8,351 bases of DNA, from positions 1 to 8,351 of the forward strand of contig DAIUEJ010000066.1 in NCBI GenBank assembly GCA_036845225.1. The letters are read 5' to 3'. This DNA comes from FEN-680 sp036845225 (lineage in GTDB: Bacteria > Actinomycetota > Geothermincolia > Fen-727 > Anoxymicrobiaceae). A program made the translations under genes and the position numbers. Shown here piece by piece: positions 1-6,316 of the stretch (positions are counted from its first letter, which is position 1; each line of letters starts with the position of its first letter). The notes under the pieces are model-generated. The model saw only the letters and a list, made by a program, of their open reading frames with translations, had not been told where the DNA came from and made no database searches.

Positions 1-13
1 GCTGGCTGAAGAA

Positions 14-24
14 GTAGCGCCGGC
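14..24 (+). repeat. Family A half copy (truncated palindromic repeat)
   Basis: GTAGCGCCGGC matches the first half of the family A repeat and then stops: the GTCCCGCCGGC half is missing. It lies five bases before a full copy. Bases 1-9 (GCTGGCTGA) resemble the tail of yet another diverged copy, since the full copy that follows also ends in GGCTGA. The same half-then-full order recurs after leuD. Seen directly; the idea that it is a decayed or deleted copy is inference. Confidence 0.6.
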
Positions 25-28
25 TGGA

Positions 29-53
29 AACGTAGCGCCGGCGTCCCGCCGGC
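29..53 (+). repeat. Family A full copy, upstream of the aminotransferase gene
   Basis: It reads AACGTAG, then C, then the 17-base core GCCGGCGTCCCGCCGGC. The core is a perfect inverted repeat: a 7-bp GC-only stem with a TCC loop. It is identical over 25 bases to the copies after leuD and ilvE, but is followed by TGACTC instead of AA. It ends six bases before the GGAGGGG ribosome site of the next gene. It has no T-run behind it, so it is not a classical terminator. Confidence 0.9.
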
Positions 54-59
54 TGACTC

Positions 60-66
60 GGAGGGG
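60..66 (+). promoter_or_regulatory. Ribosome binding site that fixes a TTG start
   Basis: GGAGGGG stands six bases before the TTG at 73. An in-frame TAA at 67-69 rules out any start further upstream. The next in-frame ATG is codon 25, beyond the conserved N-terminal TPGPTPVPPEV segment. TTG at 73 is therefore the start. Confidence 0.85.
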
Positions 67-72
67 TAAGAG

Positions 73-1215
73 TTGAAGAAAGACTACATATTCACCCCGG
101 GCCCGACGCCCGTGCCGCCGGAGGTGGGGCTCGCCCAGGTGAAGATGATCCACCACCGCTCGGCGGACTTCGGCGCCCTGCTGGCGCGGGTGCTGGACGG
201 GCTGAAGTACGTGTTCCAGACGAAGAACGACGTGCTGCTCTTCACCGCCAGCGGCACCGGGGCAATGGAGGGTGCGATTGCCAGTTGCTTCTCGCCCGGT
301 GACAAAGTCATCGCTTATGCGGGAGGCAAGTTCGGGGAGCGGCTCGTTGAGATCGGCAAGGCCTTCGGCCTGGACGTCGTGGCGATCGAGTACGAGTGGG
401 GCGACTGCGCCGACCCCTCAACGCTCGACAAGGCGCTCGCGGAGAACCCGGACACCAGGGGCGTGTTCCTGACCCAGAGCGAGACATCGACCGGCGTGGT
501 GAACGACGTCGAGGCGTTCGCCCGCATCGTGGCAAAGACCGACGCGCTTTTCCTGGTCGACGCGATAAGTGGCCTGGGCGCGGTGGACCTCAAGACCGAC
601 GCCTGGGGCGTGGACCTCTGCATCAGCGGCTCGCAGAAAGGGCTCATGGTGCCGCCGGGCCTGGCGTTCTGTGCCGTTAGCGAACAAGCGTGGAAGGCGG
701 CCGAGACGGCCAGGTGCCCGTCTTACTATTTCTCTTTCAAGGCGGCGCGGGACTCGCAGTCCAAGGAGCCGCCCGAGACGCCGTATACTCCCGCCATCAC
801 GCTGGTGCAGGCGCTGGACGTCGCGCTGGCGATGATCAGGGAAGAGGGTCTCGAAGCTATTTTCGCGCGGCACGAGAAGCTGGCGCGTGCCACCCAGGCG
901 GCGGTAGAGGCGCTCGGCCTTCGATTCGTGGCGAGCGACCGGTCGCGCGCTTTCGTGACGACGTCGGTCTGGGCGCCGGAGGGAATCTCATCTGGAGATA
1001 TCGTCAAGCTGATGCGCAACGAGTTCGGCGTCTTCATCGCCGGCGGACAGGGAAAGCTGAAGGGAAAGATATTCAGGTTGGGGCACGTGGGCTTCTTCGA
1101 CAGGTTCGACATAGTCACGCAGGTCGCGGCCCTCGAGCTTGCGCTCGACAGGCTCGGCCAGCCCGTCGAGCTCGGAAAAGGCGTGGGGGCGGCGCTGGAA
1201 GTGCTCGCCGACTAG
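73..1215 (+). CDS. Class V PLP aminotransferase, alanine/serine-glyoxylate (serine-pyruvate) type
   Basis: This is a soluble fold type I, class V aminotransferase of 380 residues, normal for the AGXT family. Visible marks are the N-terminal TPGPTPVPPEV, His27-His28-Arg29, the PLP-phosphate segment TASGTGAMEGA (58-68), SETSTG (136-141), the cofactor Asp163 in LVDAISGLG, the Schiff-base Lys189 in SGSQKGLMVPPG, TPYTPAI (236-242), and the substrate-carboxylate Arg335 in FRLGHVG. The family moves amino groups between alanine, serine or related donors and glyoxylate, pyruvate or hydroxypyruvate. The gene lies 82 bases before serA, and no serC is seen in the window. It may therefore supply the 3-phosphohydroxypyruvate to phosphoserine step, as has been suggested for similar aminotransferase-serA pairs elsewhere. 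That role is inference; the family assignment is firm but the substrate is not. The start is TTG. Confidence 0.88.
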   Translation: MKKDYIFTPGPTPVPPEVGLAQVKMIHHRSADFGALLARVLDGLKYVFQTKNDVLLFTASGTGAMEGAIASCFSPGDKVIAYAGGKFGERLVEIGKAFGLDVVAIEYEWGDCADPSTLDKALAENPDTRGVFLTQSETSTGVVNDVEAFARIVAKTDALFLVDAISGLGAVDLKTDAWGVDLCISGSQKGLMVPPGLAFCAVSEQAWKAAETARCPSYYFSFKAARDSQSKEPPETPYTPAITLVQALDVALAMIREEGLEAIFARHEKLARATQAAVEALGLRFVASDRSRAFVTTSVWAPEGISSGDIVKLMRNEFGVFIAGGQGKLKGKIFRLGHVGFFDRFDIVTQVAALELALDRLGQPVELGKGVGAALEVLAD

Positions 1216-1217
1216 GA

Positions 1218-1249
1218 GGGGTCAGGCACCGTCCACCTTTTTGTCCACC
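1218..1249 (+). repeat. Family B intergenic repeat, after the aminotransferase gene
   Basis: GGGGTCAGGCAC (1218-1229) starts two bases after the stop codon. It is followed by two direct copies of GTCCACC (1231-1237 and 1243-1249) separated by a five-T run. The same 12-base core, again followed by a T-run and CCAC, occurs right after leuA at 4423. It shares no sequence with the family A palindromes. Its placement and form resemble REP-like elements. That class assignment is inference, and no transposase lies in the window. The rest of the gap to serA (1250-1297) holds only the serA ribosome site. Confidence 0.7.
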
Positions 1250-1297
1250 GCGACTAGCAGGATAATGGTGTAGTTCCCTATTTGACTGGAGAGACAT

Positions 1298-2896
1298 ATG
1301 GCCGGAAAGTCCAGGCTGAAAGTCCTGGTGGCGGAAAAGATATCACCCGAGGGCGTGGACAAGCTGCGCGAGCAGTTCGACGTCGACGCCTTCGACAGCA
1401 TGCCCCGTGACGAGTTCCTGGCGGGGATCGGGAACTACGACGGGCTGATCGTGCGCAGCGGCACGAAGGTCGACGCCGAGGCGATAGAAAAGGCGGACAA
1501 CCTCAAGATCATAGGCAGGGCCGGCATCGGCGTGGACAACATCGACGTGGCCGCGGCGACCAAGAAGGGCATCATGGTCGCCAATGTCCCCGAGAGCAAC
1601 ATCATCTCCGCCGCCGAGCACACTTTCGCGCTGCTGATGGCCACCGCTCGTAAGATACCCGCCGCGAACGCGTCTCTCGCTCACGGAGAGTGGAAGAGGG
1701 CCGCCTACCAGGGCGTCGAGCTCTACGGCAAGACGCTGGGAATAATCGGCATCGGGCGCATCGGTGCTCTGGTGGCTGAGAGGGCGTCCGGGTTCGGGAT
1801 GACGCTGATCGGCTACGACCCGTTCATCTCCAGCCAGAAAGCCAAGTCGCTGGGCATCGACATGAAGCCGGAGGTCGAAGAGCTCCTGGCCGAGGCTGAT
1901 TTCATAACGCTTCACGTTCCCAGGAACAAAGACACCTACCATATGCTCGGAGCGAAGCAGTTCGACATGGTCAAGAAGGGCGTGAGGGTGATCAACGTAT
2001 CGCGCGGGGGGGTCATCGACGAACAGGCGCTCGCCGACGCCATCAAGGACGGCAAGGTCGCCGGAGCCGCCATCGACGTCTTCGAGAGCGAACCGCCAGA
2101 GGAAGGCAACCCGCTCTGCTCAATGCCGGAGGTGGTAGTGACGCCTCACCTGGGAGCGAGCACGACCGAAGCACAGTACAAGGCGGGCGTGGCTATTGCC
2201 GACCAGGTCATCGCTGGGCTCACCGGAGGGTTCGTGAGCGGGGCGGTCAATATCGCGATGCCGCACAGGGAGGTAGTCGAGACCCTGAGGCCCTTCATGC
2301 CTCTCTGCGAGAAGCTGGGCCGTCTCTTCGTGAACCTCACCAAGGGCGCCATAAGCGAGATCGAGTTCGAGATACTGGGAGACATCAGCGAGTTCGACAC
2401 CTCGCTCTTGACGGTCGCCTTCCTCAAGGGTTTCTTCGAGAACATCTCGATGGACTCCGTGACATACGTGAACGCCCCCATCCTGGCGATCGAGCGCGGC
2501 ATCACGGTCAAAGAGAGCAAGAGCAGGCGCTCGCGCGATTACGTCAATCTCATCCAGGTCACGGCGAGCGCAGATGACTCGAAAGTGACCGCGGGCGCCA
2601 CCCTCATCGGGGTCAACCAGGAGTGGTTCGTCGGCGTCCTCGACTTCGACATCGAGATAGCGCCGAGCGAGTTCATGGCGTTCGTCACTTACGAGGACCG
2701 GCCCGGCATGATCGGCAAAGTCGGCACGGTCCTGGGCGAGAGCAAGATCAACATCAGCGGCCTGCAGGTCGGGCGCAAGGCCATCGACGGCATCGCGGGG
2801 ATGGGCCTCAACCTCGACACGCCGCTCACCGACGACGTCCTCTCCCTGCTCGAGTCCCAGGACGGGATCGAGTCGGCGCGGTTCCTGGTCCTCTGA
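1298..2896 (+). CDS. serA: D-3-phosphoglycerate dehydrogenase, long type I form with ACT domain
   Basis: It oxidises 3-phosphoglycerate to 3-phosphohydroxypyruvate with NAD, the committed step of phosphorylated serine synthesis, in the cytosol. At 532 residues it has the long type I layout: a substrate-binding domain split around a Rossmann domain, an intervening (ASB-type) domain at about 315-455, and a C-terminal ACT domain at about 459-532 (EDRPGMIGKVGTVLGESKIN). The NAD loop is GIGRIG (151-156) with acidic Asp174 at the end of the next strand. The catalytic set is complete: Arg236 in NVSRGG, Glu265 in FESEPP and His284 in TPHLGAST. The ACT domain suggests serine feedback inhibition, as known for the family. 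The ATG follows GGAGAG (1288-1293). The stop lies 14 bases before leuA, and its GA is part of the leuA ribosome site, suggesting translational coupling. Confidence 0.97.
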   Translation: MAGKSRLKVLVAEKISPEGVDKLREQFDVDAFDSMPRDEFLAGIGNYDGLIVRSGTKVDAEAIEKADNLKIIGRAGIGVDNIDVAAATKKGIMVANVPESNIISAAEHTFALLMATARKIPAANASLAHGEWKRAAYQGVELYGKTLGIIGIGRIGALVAERASGFGMTLIGYDPFISSQKAKSLGIDMKPEVEELLAEADFITLHVPRNKDTYHMLGAKQFDMVKKGVRVINVSRGGVIDEQALADAIKDGKVAGAAIDVFESEPPEEGNPLCSMPEVVVTPHLGASTTEAQYKAGVAIADQVIAGLTGGFVSGAVNIAMPHREVVETLRPFMPLCEKLGRLFVNLTKGAISEIEFEILGDISEFDTSLLTVAFLKGFFENISMDSVTYVNAPILAIERGITVKESKSRRSRDYVNLIQVTASADDSKVTAGATLIGVNQEWFVGVLDFDIEIAPSEFMAFVTYEDRPGMIGKVGTVLGESKINISGLQVGRKAIDGIAGMGLNLDTPLTDDVLSLLESQDGIESARFLVL

Positions 2897-2901
2897 GGAG
2901 G
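2895..2901 (+). promoter_or_regulatory. Ribosome binding site that fixes the leuA TTG start
   Basis: GAGGAGG overlaps the last two bases of the serA stop codon and lies nine bases before the TTG at 2911. The leuA frame stays open upstream to about 2623, but that extension is a shadow of serA coding sequence. This site and the conserved QIFDTTLRDGEQ at residues 6-17 place the start at TTG 2911. Confidence 0.85.
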
Positions 2902-2910
2902 CGCAGTCCT

Positions 2911-4416
2911 TTGGCTGACCGAGTACAAATATTCGACACCACCCTGCGGGACGGAGAGCAGTCCCCGGGCATCAGCCTGGGCGTGCGCGAGAAGCTCGAG
3001 ATCGCGGAGCAGCTCCAGCGCCTGGGAGTGGACATAATCGAGGCCGGGTTTCCCGCGACCAGCCAGGGAGACTTCGAGGCCGTCGGGCAGATCGCTTCCA
3101 GGATAGACAAGTCGGTCGTCTGCGCGCTCGCTCGCGCCAGGACGGACGACATCGACCGGGCATGGGACGCGGTGAAAGACGCCGCACGCCCGCGGATACA
3201 CACTTTCATCAGCACCTCGGACATACACCTCGAGCACCAGTTGCACAAGACGCGCGAACAGGTGCTGGAAATGGCGAGGGCGGCCGTGGCAAAGGCGCGC
3301 GGCTACTGCGACGACGTCGAGTTCTCGCCGATGGACGCCACCCGCAGCGAGCCCGCTTTCCTCTACCAGGTGCTGGAAGCGGCGATCGAGGAGGGCGCGG
3401 GGGTCCTGAACATCCCGGACACTGTCGGGTATTCGATCCCTGATGAGTTTTCCGGACTCATAGCTGGCATCCGCGAGAACGTGAGGGGCATCGACAGTGT
3501 GATCATCAGCGTGCACTGTCATAACGACCTCGGGCTGGCAGTTGCCAACTCGCTCGCGGCCGTCGAGGCGGGGGCGAGGCAGGTAGAGTGCGCGGTGAAT
3601 GGCCTCGGGGAGCGCGCGGGGAACGCGAGCCTAGAGGAAATAGTCATGACCCTGAAGGTCCGGCACGACCTGCTGGGGATCTCCACCGGCATCAACTCCA
3701 CTGAGATAAGCAGGACCAGCAGGCTGGTCAGCCTCCTCACCGGCTACCCCGTGCAGCCCAACAAGGCGATCGTGGGGAAGAACGCCTTCGCCCACGAGTC
3801 CGGCATCCACCAGGACGGCGTCCTCAAGGAACGCACCACCTACGAGATAATGGACGCGGCGAGCGTGGGGCTGGTCGAGAGCGACATCGTCCTAGGCAAG
3901 CACTCCGGGCGGCACGCCCTCAAAGACCAGCTCGAGAGGCTCGGCTACTTCCTCGGGGAGGAGGAGCTGAACCAGGCGTTCGCGCGCTTCAAGGAGCTTG
4001 CGGACAAGAAATCTTCTCTCAGCGGCGAGGACATCGAGGCCATCGCCCTGGAGTACATACGCACGGAAGGCCAGGAGTGGAAGCTCACCGCCTACGAGGT
4101 CCACAGCGGCGGCAAGGAAGCCCCGCCCAGCGCGACGATAACCCTCGAGCGCGAGGGCGAGCGCATCACGGAGCGGGCCATCGGGGACGGCATGGTCGAC
4201 GCCGCGTGCAAGGCGATACGCTCGGCCCTGAAGATAGACGCCAAGCTGTTCGCGTTCACGGTCGAAGCGATAACGGAGGGCCTGGACTCGCTTGGTGACG
4301 TGACGGTCCAGCTCGACATAGGCGACCGCCGGGTGGTCGGGCGAGGGGTCTCGACCGACATCGTCGAGGCGAGCGCCCGCGCTTACCTGAACGCGGTCAA
4401 CAAAGTACTGAGGTGA
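2911..4416 (+). CDS. leuA: 2-isopropylmalate synthase
   Basis: It condenses acetyl-CoA with 2-oxoisovalerate to 2-isopropylmalate, the first committed step of leucine synthesis. From TTG 2911 it has 501 residues, typical for the bacterial LeuA family. An HMGL-like TIM barrel fills about 5-275 with Arg13-Asp14 in TLRDGEQSPG, the signature NIPDTVGY (167-174), the metal ligands His202 and His204 in HCHNDLG, and Asn238 in GERAGNASLEE. These match the known Asp, His, His and Asn metal set. The linker carries GKNAFAHESGIHQDG (289-303) and LGKHSGRHAL (328-337). The C-terminal domain (about 385-501, with GDGMVDAACKAI) is the LeuA dimer domain that binds leucine in feedback inhibition. HSGIHQDG-type signatures and neighbours leuCDB argue against homocitrate or citramalate synthase. 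It follows serA by 14 bases. Confidence 0.96.
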   Translation: MADRVQIFDTTLRDGEQSPGISLGVREKLEIAEQLQRLGVDIIEAGFPATSQGDFEAVGQIASRIDKSVVCALARARTDDIDRAWDAVKDAARPRIHTFISTSDIHLEHQLHKTREQVLEMARAAVAKARGYCDDVEFSPMDATRSEPAFLYQVLEAAIEEGAGVLNIPDTVGYSIPDEFSGLIAGIRENVRGIDSVIISVHCHNDLGLAVANSLAAVEAGARQVECAVNGLGERAGNASLEEIVMTLKVRHDLLGISTGINSTEISRTSRLVSLLTGYPVQPNKAIVGKNAFAHESGIHQDGVLKERTTYEIMDAASVGLVESDIVLGKHSGRHALKDQLERLGYFLGEEELNQAFARFKELADKKSSLSGEDIEAIALEYIRTEGQEWKLTAYEVHSGGKEAPPSATITLEREGERITERAIGDGMVDAACKAIRSALKIDAKLFAFTVEAITEGLDSLGDVTVQLDIGDRRVVGRGVSTDIVEASARAYLNAVNKVLR

Positions 4417-4422
4417 AAGACC

Positions 4423-4451
4423 GGGGTCAGGCACTTTTTTCCACTGCCTGA
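4423..4451 (+). repeat. Family B intergenic repeat, after leuA, with a possible hairpin
   Basis: GGGGTCAGGCAC (4423-4434) begins six bases after the leuA stop, then come six T and CCAC. TCAGGCA (4427-4433) can pair with TGCCTGA (4445-4451), giving a 7-bp stem with an 11-base loop that contains the T-run. Because the T-run lies in the loop and not after the stem, it does not look like a rho-independent terminator. The core is identical to the element at 1218. The remaining bases to 4466 hold only the weak leuC ribosome site AGAGG (4457-4461). Confidence 0.7.
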
Positions 4452-4466
4452 GATACAGAGGCTGAA

Positions 4467-5723
4467 ATGAGCCAGACAAGGAAGATACTCGCACAGCACG
4501 CCGGGCGTGAGACGCTGGAGCCGGGAGAGTTCGTCGAGGTCCCGGTGGACCTGGTGCTCGCGAACGACATCACGGCGCCGCTGGCCATCGAGGAGTTCGG
4601 CAAGCTGGGCCGCAAGTCAGTCTTCGACCGGGACAAGGTCGTGATGGTCCTCGACCACTTCACCCCGAACCGCGACATCGCGTCGGCAGACCAGTGCGCT
4701 TACGTGAGGCAGTTCGCGTTGAAGCAGAAGCTGTCCCACTTCTACGACGGTGGCAACGTAGGCATCGAGCACGTCCTCCTTCCCGAGGAGGGGCTTATCG
4801 AGCCGGGTATGGTGGTTGTCGGGGCCGACAGCCACACCTGCACCTACGGCGCCCTGGGCTGCTTTTCCACAGGCATGGGCTCGACCGACATCGCGGCGGC
4901 GATGGCCACGGGGAAGACCTGGCTGAAGGTGCCGGAGGCCGTGCTGGTCAAACTGACCGGCAGGCCCCACAGGTGGGTGGGCGGCAAAGACCTCATCCTC
5001 CACCTCATCGGCCTGCTCGGTGTCGACGGGGCGACCTACCGGTCGCTCGAGTTCGACGGACCGGGCGTCACCAACGTCAGCGTCGAGGGTCGCCTTACCG
5101 TGGCCAACATGGTCATCGAGGCCGGCGCCAAGAACGGGATATTCCCGGCTGACAACCTGGCTATCCTGTACCTCGCGGCAGCCGGGGTCAAGGCGACCGC
5201 GAGCGGCATCGAGCCCGATCAGTACGGATATGTGGACCAGATAGACATAGACCTCTCGTCCCTCGAGCCGCAGGTGGCCCTTCCCTCGCTGCCGAGCAAC
5301 GCGGTGGCGGTCACCCGCGCGCCGCACGTGAAGCTCGACCAGGTGGTGATCGGCTCGTGCACGAACGGCAGGCTGGAGGACCTGAGGCTGGCGGCCGAGG
5401 TCCTGCGCGGCAAGCGGGTGGCCCCGGAGGTCAGGCTGATAATCATCCCGGGCAGCCGGAAGGTCTACCGCAAGTCCATGGAGGAGGGGCTGTTCGACAT
5501 CTTCCTGGACGCCGGGGCGATCATTTCGCCGCCGACCTGCGGGCCGTGCCTCGGCGGACACATGGGAGTGCTCGCTGCCGGCGAGAAAGCCATCTCCACC
5601 ACTAACAGGAACTTCGTGGGGAGGATGGGACACCGCACCAGCGAGGTCTACCTCTCCAACCCGGCGGTGGCCGCGGCGTCGGCCGTCACCGGGACCATCA
5701 CCGACCCGGGGGAGATAATCTGA
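4467..5723 (+). CDS. leuC: 3-isopropylmalate dehydratase large subunit, archaeal/short type
   Basis: Together with LeuD it isomerises 2-isopropylmalate to 3-isopropylmalate through dehydration and rehydration on a [4Fe-4S] cluster. At 418 residues it is the short large-subunit type, not the roughly 470-residue E. coli form. The three cluster cysteines are all present: Cys298 in VIGSCTNGR and Cys358 and Cys361 in PPTCGPCLGG. Other aconitase-family marks are DHFTPN (63-68), GADSHTCTYGALG (119-131), GSTDIAAAMATGKTW (138-152), IPGSRKVY (327-334) and NRNFVGRMGH (380-389). The same short family includes homoaconitase and citraconate/methylmalate isomerases, so a second role on citramalate is possible. 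Position between leuA and leuB supports the leucine role. The ATG follows AGAGG (4457-4461), and the stop overlaps the leuD start by one base. Confidence 0.95.
   Translation: MSQTRKILAQHAGRETLEPGEFVEVPVDLVLANDITAPLAIEEFGKLGRKSVFDRDKVVMVLDHFTPNRDIASADQCAYVRQFALKQKLSHFYDGGNVGIEHVLLPEEGLIEPGMVVVGADSHTCTYGALGCFSTGMGSTDIAAAMATGKTWLKVPEAVLVKLTGRPHRWVGGKDLILHLIGLLGVDGATYRSLEFDGPGVTNVSVEGRLTVANMVIEAGAKNGIFPADNLAILYLAAAGVKATASGIEPDQYGYVDQIDIDLSSLEPQVALPSLPSNAVAVTRAPHVKLDQVVIGSCTNGRLEDLRLAAEVLRGKRVAPEVRLIIIPGSRKVYRKSMEEGLFDIFLDAGAIISPPTCGPCLGGHMGVLAAGEKAISTTNRNFVGRMGHRTSEVYLSNPAVAAASAVTGTITDPGEII
5708..5714 (+). promoter_or_regulatory. Ribosome binding site deciding the leuD start
   Basis: GGGGGAG lies inside the last codons of leuC, eight bases before ATG 5723. 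A second in-frame ATG at 5741 (residue 7) would give the more usual N-terminus for this family, but only a weak purine stretch lies at the right distance before it. The upstream ATG is preferred; 5741 remains a real alternative. Confidence 0.6.
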
Positions 5724-6223
5724 TGGGCGGCCAGGCGGTCATGGAGGGCAAGGCACATAAGCTCGGCGACCACGTCAACACCGACTTGATCATCCCCGCG
5801 ACGCACCTGGTGTCGAACGACCCCGCGGAGCTGGGCAAGTACCTCATGGCGGGGCACGACCCCGATTTTGTGAACAGGGTCGAGCAGGGTGACATCCTCG
5901 TCGCCGGCGACAACTTCGGCTCGGGCTCCTCGCGCGAGCACGCCCCACTCGCCATCAAGGGCGGGGGGATATCGTGCGTGATAGCGCGGTCCTACGCGCG
6001 TATCTTCTATCGCAACGCGGTGAACGTGGGGCTGCCCCTGGTGGAGTCGCCGGAGGCCGCCGACGCGATATCGGAGGGTGACCGCGTGAGGGTGGACCTC
6101 GCGGCGGGCAAGGTCGAGGACCTGACGACCGGCAAAAGTTTCAGCGTGGCGCCGTACCCGGAGTTCATGCAGCGTATCATGGACGCTGGCGGGCTCATCG
6201 CGTACGTGAAGCAGCAATCGTAG
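5723..6223 (+). CDS. leuD: 3-isopropylmalate dehydratase small subunit, archaeal/short type
   Basis: This is the swivel-domain partner of LeuC and supplies substrate-recognition residues to the isomerase. It has 166 residues, fitting the short archaeal-type small subunit. Visible motifs are GDHVNTDLIIPA (15-26), the strongly conserved GDNFGSGSSREHAP (62-75), and ARIFYRNAVNVGLPL (92-106). The substrate-specificity loop after the first motif reads THLVSNDPAELGKYLM (27-42), which does not by itself separate isopropylmalate from other isomerase substrates. The start codon overlaps the leuC stop (TGATG), so translation is probably coupled and the subunits are made in step. Its TAG stop (6221-6223) lies inside a family A half repeat, so the extreme C-terminus may have been set by repeat insertion. 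Confidence 0.95.
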   Translation: MGGQAVMEGKAHKLGDHVNTDLIIPATHLVSNDPAELGKYLMAGHDPDFVNRVEQGDILVAGDNFGSGSSREHAPLAIKGGGISCVIARSYARIFYRNAVNVGLPLVESPEAADAISEGDRVRVDLAAGKVEDLTTGKSFSVAPYPEFMQRIMDAGGLIAYVKQQS

Positions 6224-6232
6224 CACCGGCAA
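6219..6232 (+). repeat. Family A half copy containing the leuD stop codon
   Basis: CGTAGCACCGGCAA equals the family A unit with one G-to-A change and with the GTCCCGCCGGC half deleted. The TAG of its CGTAG is the leuD stop codon. Two full copies follow within about 10-40 bases. Confidence 0.6.
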
Positions 6233-6240
6233 ACGAGGGG

Positions 6241-6267
6241 AACGTAGCGCCGGCGTCCCGCCGGCAA
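6241..6267 (+). repeat. Family A full copy 1 between leuD and leuB
   Basis: This is a complete 27-base unit, AACGTAGC, then the core inverted repeat (7-bp stem, TCC loop), then AA. It is base-for-base identical to the next copy 31 bases on, and to the copy that follows ilvE. Its orientation is the same as the genes. Confidence 0.92.
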
Positions 6268-6271
6268 CAAG

Positions 6272-6298
6272 AACGTAGCGCCGGCGTCCCGCCGGCAA
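6272..6298 (+). repeat. Family A full copy 2 between leuD and leuB
   Basis: Identical to the preceding unit and separated from it by only CAAG, giving a tandem period of 31 bases. The core ends at 6296, eleven bases before the leuB ribosome site GGGAGAG (6308-6314). The stem could form a hairpin just upstream of leuB translation initiation. Confidence 0.92.
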
Positions 6299-6316
6299 CA
6301 GATAGACGGGAGAGAC

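Noticed and set aside
1241..1266. Promoter before serA (TTGTCC with GATAAT at 1261-1266)
   Set aside because: The spacer is only 14 bases and the -35 match is poor. In high-GC DNA one A/T-rich hexamer is not enough to call a promoter.
2623..2910. An N-terminal extension of LeuA upstream of TTG 2911
   Set aside because: The extension is an Arg-rich out-of-frame reading of the serA ACT-domain region. The ribosome site GAGGAGG and the conserved LeuA N-terminus both point to 2911.
4423..4451. Family B hairpin as a terminator after leuA
   Set aside because: The six-T run is in the loop and the stem closes with GATACAG after it, so the order of a terminator is not met on the plus strand.
4417..4466. 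Leucine attenuator or T-box upstream of leuC or leuA
   Set aside because: No short ORF with a run of Leu codons, no T-box-like motif and no terminator/antiterminator pair could be seen in any gap.
4617..5633. Minus-strand open frame inside leuC, and a similar one at 7350-8249 opposite ilvE
   Set aside because: Both are lengthened by codon bias of the overlapped genes, with low-complexity Arg/Val/Asp-rich products and no recognisable domain.
6241..6298. Tandem palindromic units with a period near 30 as a CRISPR array
   Set aside because: The unit itself is about 27 bases and the intervals are only 3-4 bases, so there are no spacers. Only two units occur per array and no cas gene is present.
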